Shown in pieces: positions 1 to 4,370 of a stretch of 7,298 nt of DNA. Every line of letters starts with the position of its first letter. Positions within the stretch are counted from its first letter, which is position 1. The translations under genes were made by a program, and so were the position numbers. The stretch comes from Verrucomicrobiota bacterium (lineage in GTDB: Bacteria > Verrucomicrobiota > Kiritimatiellia > Kiritimatiellales > Tichowtungiaceae), in assembly GCA_020853375.1 (NCBI GenBank), contig JADYZA010000227.1, positions 1 through 7,298 on the forward strand, in the 5' to 3' direction. A model generated the notes under the pieces. The model saw only the letters and a list, made by a program, of their open reading frames with translations, did not search any database and had not been told where the DNA came from.

Positions 1-1105
1 CGCCGGCTCTGAGGTGGACCTCGTGAATGCTGATGGCAATGACACCGGGCCGGTCGCCAATGGCTTCCGAGGCGTTGGTGATGAGGTTCATCGCCACCTG
101 ACGAATTTGAGAAATGTCACCGCGAATGAACGGAATCTGTTTGGCCAGGCAATATTGAATCGTCACTTTTTTGGAAATAGAAACATCCAGCAAGGATCCC
201 ATCTCTTTAACTACTGAACTGAGGTTGATACTGCCGACCACCAGAGATGCTTTCCCAGTATAAACCAGCATCTGATTAGCCAGCTCAGCCGCACGCAAAG
301 AGGTTTTCTTGATTTCATCAAGCACGCCGCCGTCGGAGCCGCCGCACTCAAGAAGCGCCAGTTCGGCGTTGCCGAGAACAACCGTCATTAGATTATTAAA
401 ATCATGTGCAATCCCGCTGGCTAACAGCCCCAATCCCGCCATTTTCTGACCATCCTGAAACTTCCGTTCCAGAATCTGCATGCTTTCCTCCAGCAAAACA
501 GTCTGCGTCACATCGCGTACCGAACCGCTCAAATAAACCGCGCGGCCAGCCGCATTGTATGTCACATGCAAATGATCACTGAACGAGCGATACTGACCGT
601 CGCGATGACGGAAGCGGTAATCGACCAGACCAAGCCATTCACGCTCGCCGCTTTTCTTCTTCAACTGGTCTATCAAGCGAAGCATCTTCTCACAGTCATC
701 CGGATGAAGCTGTTGCAATATATCTTTCGGCTCCATCGACGAAATCTCATCTGCGGTATATCCCGTCAGGCTGAGACAGGCTGGACTCAGATAATCAAAC
801 TGCCCGCTAAGAAGATTAAAGCCGAACAGCATGTCGCGTGAATGTTGAAGGATATTCCGGATTCGAGCCTGAAAAAGATCACAACTGCATGCCGTTTGCC
901 GGATCCGGTCGTTGCGTCGCAAATGAATCACAGCCCAAAGCAAAGCTCCTCCAAGAACAAATGCCCACAGCGCAATGTAGTGCAACGTGAAATCGTTGTA
1001 CATCAGTGCCGTTGCAACCGGAAATCCGGTGCCAGCGCAAAACAGACTAGTTGGCAGGCTGATCAGAAGAGCCTCCCTGCTTATGGTCCAGCATCGGCTG
1101 GACAT
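1..1105 (-). CDS. Membrane PAS-domain sensor histidine kinase, 3'-truncated by the window edge
   Basis: This is the N-terminal 368 codons of a sensor kinase that should autophosphorylate and pass phosphate to the adjacent response regulator. Numbering from the ATG at 1105, residues 12-35 and 43-61 are two hydrophobic segments forming a short membrane hairpin. Residues about 88-200 are a PAS domain (FDYLSPACLSLTGYTADEI, LHPDD, then YRFRHRDGQYRSF). The HisKA H-box is SGIAHDFNNLM with the phospho-acceptor His234. The N-box of the ATPase domain is MNLITNASEAI (Asn340, Asn344). The window ends before the G1/G2 boxes, so ATP binding cannot be checked. The start is uncertain. The ATG at 1105 lies inside the response regulator gene and has no clear ribosome binding site. 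A GGGAGG at 1072-1077 would fit a CTG start at 1066, and an ATG at 1003 would leave only one membrane segment. The family call is secure; the exact start is not. Confidence 0.88.
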   Translation of the reverse strand, partial: MSSRCWTISREALLISLPTSLFCAGTGFPVATALMYNDFTLHYIALWAFVLGGALLWAVIHLRRNDRIRQTACSCDLFQARIRNILQHSRDMLFGFNLLSGQFDYLSPACLSLTGYTADEISSMEPKDILQQLHPDDCEKMLRLIDQLKKKSGEREWLGLVDYRFRHRDGQYRSFSDHLHVTYNAAGRAVYLSGSVRDVTQTVLLEESMQILERKFQDGQKMAGLGLLASGIAHDFNNLMTVVLGNAELALLECGGSDGGVLDEIKKTSLRAAELANQMLVYTGKASLVVGSINLSSVVKEMGSLLDVSISKKVTIQYCLAKQIPFIRGDISQIRQVAMNLITNASEAIGDRPGVIAISIHEVHLRAG

Positions 1106-1679
1106 GCTGTTCGTAGCATGACGGACAAATCGAATGGCTGAATTCAATGTCGGAATTCCGCGTAATATAGCTATCCACCTGCTCCCAGTAATTCTCGTCA
1201 TTCCGGATTTTGTTGCAGTACGAGCAGATCGGCAACAATCCACGCAACTGCTTCACATCTTCCAGCGCGGCTTCAAGTTGATGCACCTTTTTGGCCAGCA
1301 TCTGCTCAAGACCCAGCACCCGTACACCGACATCAATTCGCGAACGGAGCTCGCGGCCGATAAACGGCTTCGTGACGTAATCGTCCGCACCGGCACTCAG
1401 ACCTTCGATCAAATTATCAACGCCCTGCTGGGCGGACAAAATTATCAGGTAAAAGTACTCTTCAGGGAATTTCTCGCGCACACGTCGGCAGAGATCCGGA
1501 CCTTCCATCCTAGGCATCAGCCAGTCGATAAGACAAAGGCGCGGCGGATTTTCACCACAAAGACGTTCCCAAGCTGACTGACCGTCCACAACGGTTTCAA
1601 CCTCAAAACCCCACCCGCTGATCGTCTTTTCGAGTCTCATGCGGGTTACTTTGTCATCTTCGGCAATCAGAATGCGCAT
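1047..1679 (-). CDS. Response regulator: receiver domain plus four-cysteine (zinc-ribbon-like) tail
   Basis: A 210-residue protein. Residues 1-118 are a complete receiver domain: acidic pocket E7-D8-D9, phospho-acceptor Asp52 (LIDWLMPRMEG), switch Ser82, Tyr101 and Lys104 (TKP). All the usual phosphorylation residues are present. A coiled-coil-like linker follows (about 120-147, heptad-like leucines). After it comes a compact module with C152-x2-C155 (LLPICSYCNKIRND) and C185-x2-C188 (FSHSICPSC). The spacing suggests a bound metal. From general knowledge, this LPICxxCKKIRDD...FSHGICPxC module recurs at the ends of receiver and PAS signalling proteins in many environmental bacteria, with no established function. 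No DNA-binding or enzymatic output domain is present. The start ATG at 1679 follows AGGGTAAG. The partner kinase gene begins within or just after its 3' end, so the two are very likely a cognate pair. Confidence 0.93.
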   Translation of the reverse strand: MRILIAEDDKVTRMRLEKTISGWGFEVETVVDGQSAWERLCGENPPRLCLIDWLMPRMEGPDLCRRVREKFPEEYFYLIILSAQQGVDNLIEGLSAGADDYVTKPFIGRELRSRIDVGVRVLGLEQMLAKKVHQLEAALEDVKQLRGLLPICSYCNKIRNDENYWEQVDSYITRNSDIEFSHSICPSCYEQHVQPMLDHKQGGSSDQPAN

Positions 1680-1703
1680 AACTTACCCTGTTTTTCGCCT
1701 TTC

Positions 1704-1730
1704 AGTGTAATGTAAAACCCTACCCGTCAA
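1704..1730 (-). promoter_or_regulatory. Possible weak sigma-70 promoter for the two-component genes
   Basis: On the minus strand TTGACG (1730-1725) is followed after 15 bp by TACACT (1709-1704), 25 bp upstream of the response regulator ATG. The -35 matches well, but the spacing is short and the -10 is imperfect. The -35 also overlaps the right arm of the hairpin behind dnaG. It could give the signalling pair its own transcription. Confidence 0.25.
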
Positions 1731-1746
1731 CAAGCCGCTTATTGAC
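1726..1746 (-). terminator. Hairpin directly after the dnaG stop codon, possible attenuator or weak terminator
   Basis: Read on the minus strand, GTCAATAAG-CGG-CTTGTTGAC forms a 9-bp stem (one G-U pair) with a 3-base loop, starting at the base after the dnaG TGA. The next bases are GGGTAGGGTTTT, so the T-run is short and displaced by eight bases. This is not a textbook intrinsic terminator. It could reduce read-through or protect the 3' end of the cvpA-dnaG message. Confidence 0.35.
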
Positions 1747-3501
1747 TCAGACCACTAGAAAATCGACCGCGTGTTCCCATCCTTGATCCAGTCGTTTAAG
1801 CTGAAGAGTCAAATCCATGCGATCCTTGTCGCCAGGCTGGATTTGAGCTCGGCGATCCGTCAACACCTGCCGCCAAAGCACCATCACAATATCCTGCGCT
1901 GCCTTGGCCGGTGAAGCCTCCTTCCCTCGCAACTTCATCTCCTCCACCTGAATCCTTGCCGCCAGCCGCTGCGCCTCCGGGCGGTCAGCAGGAATGCTGT
2001 CCATCAGCGCCGACGGGTCTTCGAGCATCAGCTCCAGCAGTAAACGGCAGTCCGGATCGGTGAGATAGTCCGGTGGCAAATGATCCGCCACCACCGGCAT
2101 GACTTCTGCCGGATGAAGAAATAACATCTGAATCAACGCCACCTCTTCTCCCGGGTGCTTAACCGGTACGGCGGAAACTTCCGGAGGGATATCCGGCGCA
2201 GGCCGTTCTTTTTTACGCGCCATATCGCGTTGCAGTGCGGAGGTCGCCAAGCCAAGCCGTTCGGCTGCTCGCTGAACCATACGGTCGCGCTGAACCGCGC
2301 CGGGAGCATGCGCAATTAGAGCCTGCACAGCGCGGGCCGTGCGCATCAGACCGGCCTCCTCTTTCAAATCTTCCTGCGAAGACATCACGTTAATCAGAAA
2401 ATCGAGCGCCGAAACCGCATCGGCAACCCGTGACCGCAACGCATCCGCGCCATGATCACGCACCAGCGAGTCAGGATCTTCTCCGGCAGGAAGCGAAGCC
2501 ACACGCACGCTGAGTTCTTCAGCAATGAATGCAGCCGAAGATTTCAAAGCGGCTTTTTGTCCGGCGGCATCGGCATCGAGAACCAGAATCACCTCATCGG
2601 CGTAGCGGCGGATCATGCGGGCATGGTCGGAGGTGAGCGCGGTTCCTTGCGAAGCAACCACATTGGTCAACCCCGCTTCGTGGCAACGGATGGCATCAAT
2701 CTGCCCCTCGCAAACAATCGCAGTGCGGCTATCGGCCATGGCGCGGCGGGCTTTGTCTATGGCAAACAGCACACGGCTTTTGTGAAACAGCGGCGTTTCT
2801 GGACTGTTGACATATTTCCCGCTTTTTTCGTCCTTCACAATCGCCCGACCGCTGAAACCAATCACCCGGCCCGCTTCATCGCGAATCGGAAACATCAGCC
2901 GATTGCGGAAACGATCGTAGTAGCCGTGCCCCTTGTCGGACTTGATCATCAGTCCGGCCTGTTCCATCAGCTCAAACGGAATCTTTTTCTGCTGAGCCCA
3001 TTTTTCGAGTGCATCGAAGCGGTCGGGAGCGAACCCAATCTGGAATTCCTTGACGGTTTCGGGCTTCAGGGCGCGCGTGGCGAGGTAGGTTCGGCCCGCT
3101 TCGCCGGACTCGTGCTCCAGAAGAATCCTCTGGTAGAACTGGGCAACACCCTCGTGAATCTGAAAAAGCTTCCGTTTGTCGGCGCCAGCGCCTTCGCCGC
3201 CTTCCTCCAGACTCAACTCCATCCCAGCACGATCTGCCAGCATCTGAAGAGCAGTCATAAAATCGACTTTTTCGTACTCCTGCACGAAGCGAATCACGTC
3301 GCCACCAGCGCCGCAGCCGAAACAGTGGTATATCTGCCGGTCAGGACTGACCGTGAATGAAGGACTTTTCTCTTTATGGAACGGACAGAGCGCCTTGAAG
3401 CGGGTTCCGGCGTTCTTAAGTGAAAGATAAGAGCCGATCACATCAGAGATATCGTTGCGTGCGCGGACTTCTTCGATGGTTTCTCTGGGTATCTGCTTCA
3501 T
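1747..3501 (-). CDS. dnaG: DNA primase DnaG
   Basis: DnaG makes the RNA primers for replication and works with the replicative helicase at the fork. The 584-residue protein matches the family's usual length (about 580-600). The N-terminal zinc-binding domain has C39-x2-H42 (CPFHKEKSPSF) and C60-x2-C63 (YHCFGCGAGGD). The RNA polymerase core has YDRFRNRLMFPIRD (195-208) and GFSGR. The TOPRIM domain has Glu265 in VCEGQIDAI, the Asp309/Asp311 pair in LVLDADAAGQKAA, and DPDSLVR (342-348). A C-terminal helicase-interaction region starts near 451 (GEEVALIQMLFLHP). The ATG at 3501 is chosen because MKQIPRETIEEVR is the typical DnaG N-terminus and is preceded by TAGGAG, which overlaps the cvpA stop 14 bp upstream. 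The frame stays open back to 3618, but those 39 residues would overlap cvpA and resemble nothing. rpoD, a frequent dnaG neighbour, does not follow it. Confidence 0.97.
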   Translation of the reverse strand: MKQIPRETIEEVRARNDISDVIGSYLSLKNAGTRFKALCPFHKEKSPSFTVSPDRQIYHCFGCGAGGDVIRFVQEYEKVDFMTALQMLADRAGMELSLEEGGEGAGADKRKLFQIHEGVAQFYQRILLEHESGEAGRTYLATRALKPETVKEFQIGFAPDRFDALEKWAQQKKIPFELMEQAGLMIKSDKGHGYYDRFRNRLMFPIRDEAGRVIGFSGRAIVKDEKSGKYVNSPETPLFHKSRVLFAIDKARRAMADSRTAIVCEGQIDAIRCHEAGLTNVVASQGTALTSDHARMIRRYADEVILVLDADAAGQKAALKSSAAFIAEELSVRVASLPAGEDPDSLVRDHGADALRSRVADAVSALDFLINVMSSQEDLKEEAGLMRTARAVQALIAHAPGAVQRDRMVQRAAERLGLATSALQRDMARKKERPAPDIPPEVSAVPVKHPGEEVALIQMLFLHPAEVMPVVADHLPPDYLTDPDCRLLLELMLEDPSALMDSIPADRPEAQRLAARIQVEEMKLRGKEASPAKAAQDIVMVLWRQVLTDRRAQIQPGDKDRMDLTLQLKRLDQGWEHAVDFLVV

Positions 3502-3515
3502 GAAACAGACGGCTC

Positions 3516-4061
3516 CTATTGGGTGATGCCGTCGATACGTTTCTGCATATCTTTTTTCAGAGCGGGCAGTTCTCCGAAACGCGGGCGGGCCCACGGAGTG
3601 AGCGTATCGCAAACCCACCCGCCGATGGATGATTTTTCCGAAAGCACACGGTACAACGAATCATTCGAAATCATGCTGAGACCAACAAATACCGTCAGCC
3701 CGAGCAGAATACCGCGCAAAATACCGACAAGAACACCGCCAACCTTGTCAGCGTTTGTCCCCGCCTTCTCTTTCAACATCTGCTTAAACAACGCCCGCAA
3801 AAGCACAAACACAAGCACTGCCGCGAGTATAAGAACCGTCGGAACTAGGAAACGCAACACGTTCTCCGGCAGTTTCCAGTAGTTCTCTGCCAGTTCCGTC
3901 AGTTGCGGATAGAAAAAACAAAATCCGGCCAGCAGGGCCAGCAGCGTCAGCACATGAGCCAACTCACCGGAAAGTCCGTTCCATACGCCCCGAACCGCGA
4001 AAAACAGAACAAATAAAACAAACAGAATATCAATCGTGTAGAACATTTCAGGAAACCACAT
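3516..4061 (-). CDS. cvpA: CvpA-family inner-membrane protein
   Basis: A 181-residue membrane protein with four predicted hydrophobic segments at about 7-23, 36-51, 69-92 and 108-129. It carries the CvpA signature. Asp11 lies in the first segment. RGVWNGLSGE (24-33) matches the RGxxxGxxxE pattern, and DKVGGVLVGILRG (105-117) matches the conserved D-K/R-xxG...G-xxRG element before the last segment. Family members are linked to colicin V export, envelope integrity and stress tolerance, but the biochemical role is unresolved. The ATG at 4061 is preferred over the GTG at 4070. That GTG is part of a near-perfect Shine-Dalgarno, GAGGTGAT at 4066-4073, correctly spaced for the ATG. It is the first gene of a tight minus-strand pair with dnaG. 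The C-terminal tail (about 145-181) is soluble and without a recognisable domain. Confidence 0.83.
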   Translation of the reverse strand: MWFPEMFYTIDILFVLFVLFFAVRGVWNGLSGELAHVLTLLALLAGFCFFYPQLTELAENYWKLPENVLRFLVPTVLILAAVLVFVLLRALFKQMLKEKAGTNADKVGGVLVGILRGILLGLTVFVGLSMISNDSLYRVLSEKSSIGGWVCDTLTPWARPRFGELPALKKDMQKRIDGITQ

Positions 4062-4065
4062 ATTT

Positions 4066-4073
4066 ATCACCTC
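4066..4073 (-). promoter_or_regulatory. Strong ribosome binding site that fixes the cvpA start
   Basis: GAGGTGAT on the minus strand is fully complementary to the usual 16S 3' end and lies four bases before the ATG at 4061. The in-frame GTG at 4068-4070 is inside this site, so it should not be read as the start codon. Confidence 0.7.
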
Positions 4074-4081
4074 GTGGCGGC

Positions 4082-4090
4082 TTTATAGCA
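4082..4090 (-). promoter_or_regulatory. Extended -10 promoter for cvpA-dnaG
   Basis: On the minus strand TGCTATAAA is a TGn-TATAAA extended -10. No good -35 hexamer lies 16-18 bp upstream, which is tolerable for this promoter type. Transcription would start near 4075, giving a leader of about 15 bases that begins almost at the ribosome binding site. Confidence 0.42.
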
Positions 4091-4111
4091 CATCCGTTTC
4101 TGGAACGTAGA

Positions 4112-4136
4112 GATTTTTCCAATCTTTGGAAAAATC
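4112..4136. repeat. Perfect 10-bp inverted repeat with 5-bp loop
   Basis: GATTTTTCCA (4112-4121), loop ATCTT, TGGAAAAATC (4127-4136). The arms are exactly complementary. No T-run follows on either strand, and the stem is A/T-rich with only three G-C pairs per arm, so it does not fit a Rho-independent terminator well. It lies 22 bp upstream of the cvpA extended -10. It could be an operator for a dimeric regulator or a copy of a dispersed palindromic repeat; one window cannot tell these apart. Confidence 0.75.
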
Positions 4137-4268
4137 ATGGCCGCCAAACATTTTCCGGCCAAAAAGCAGAAGCATTTTAAATCCAAGAATGAACAAATGG
4201 AGGCCGTTTTACTGGAAGGTTTTATAAATCATGGGGTTACACGAAAAACACAATATGTTGTGGTTTAA
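4137..4268 (+). CDS. Doubtful small ORF, 43 codons
   Basis: An ATG abutting the inverted repeat opens a frame for a 43-residue Lys-rich peptide beginning MAAKHFPAKKQKHFKSKNEQ and ending QYVVV. No signal peptide, membrane segment or known family is recognised. The N-terminal half is strongly basic; the C-terminal half is more hydrophobic. The only upstream purine stretch (GGAAAAA) lies inside the repeat arm and is a weak ribosome binding site. Its last codons coincide with the likely NrdR box and its stop abuts the nrdD promoter, which argues that the DNA is there for regulation. It could be a chance open frame; this is the more likely reading. Confidence 0.2.
   Translation: MAAKHFPAKKQKHFKSKNEQMEAVLLEGFINHGVTRKTQYVVV
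4248..4263. promoter_or_regulatory. Likely NrdR box 1 upstream of nrdD
   Basis: ACACAATATGTTGTGG matches 14 of 16 positions of the NrdR consensus as I recall it (acaCwAtATaTwGtgt), including all strongly conserved positions. It is a near-palindrome (CACAA-TATG-TTGTG) ending 6 bp before the -35 of the nrdD promoter. NrdR is the ATP/dATP-sensing repressor of ribonucleotide reductase operons, so the position before nrdD is what the family predicts. The nrdR gene itself is not in the window. Confidence 0.6.
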
Positions 4269-4269
4269 T

Positions 4270-4298
4270 TTGACAGCCATACATCATTTGGATAATTT
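4270..4298 (+). promoter_or_regulatory. Sigma-70-type promoter for nrdD
   Basis: A consensus -35 TTGACA (4270-4275) is followed by GATAAT (4291-4296, 15-bp spacer, 5/6 match) or by the weaker TAATTT (4293-4298, 17-bp spacer). The predicted transcript starts near 4303, giving a leader of about 65-70 bases before the nrdD ATG. The likely NrdR boxes flank and overlap it. Confidence 0.6.
4279..4294. promoter_or_regulatory. Possible NrdR box 2 overlapping the nrdD -10
   Basis: ATACATCATTTGGATA matches only 8 of 16 consensus positions, but keeps five of the six most conserved ones. It begins exactly 31 bp after box 1, the three-helical-turn spacing typical of tandem NrdR boxes. It covers the spacer and part of the -10, a position suited to repression. 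The call rests mainly on spacing. Confidence 0.35.
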
Positions 4299-4370
4299 CT
4301 GTCCCGTCGCTCAGCGAACATTCAACAGAAAAGCCACTTACAAACAGGTTGTCAACAGGGGGAAAATTCT

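Larger units (their letters stand above)
4062..4370. other. Divergent regulatory region between cvpA and nrdD
   Basis: About 310 bp with no confidently supported gene. From the cvpA side it holds a ribosome binding site, an extended -10 promoter and a perfect 10-bp inverted repeat. A doubtful 43-codon frame follows, then a likely NrdR box, a TTGACA promoter with a second weaker NrdR-like box over its -10, a leader of about 65 bases, and the nrdD ribosome binding site AGGGGG (4357-4362, eight bases before the ATG). Confidence 0.7.

Noticed and set aside
2452..3360. 302-codon plus-strand open frame opposite dnaG
   Set aside because: It lies entirely antisense to a clear DnaG with zinc finger and TOPRIM motifs. 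Its translation has no recognisable domain.
3502..3618. N-terminal extension of DnaG by 39 residues
   Set aside because: It would overlap cvpA by 103 bp and has no DnaG-like sequence. The ATG at 3501 has a ribosome binding site and the expected N-terminus.
4138..4161. TGGCCG...CGGCCA hairpin as a terminator
   Set aside because: Only a 6-bp stem with a 12-base loop, with no gene on either side that would need termination there.
4298..4329. Possible nrdD leader hairpin or riboswitch (TCTGT...TCGC-TCA-GCGA...ACAGA)
   Set aside because: Short interrupted stems with a small core. No known riboswitch signature (for example a cobalamin B12-box) is visible.
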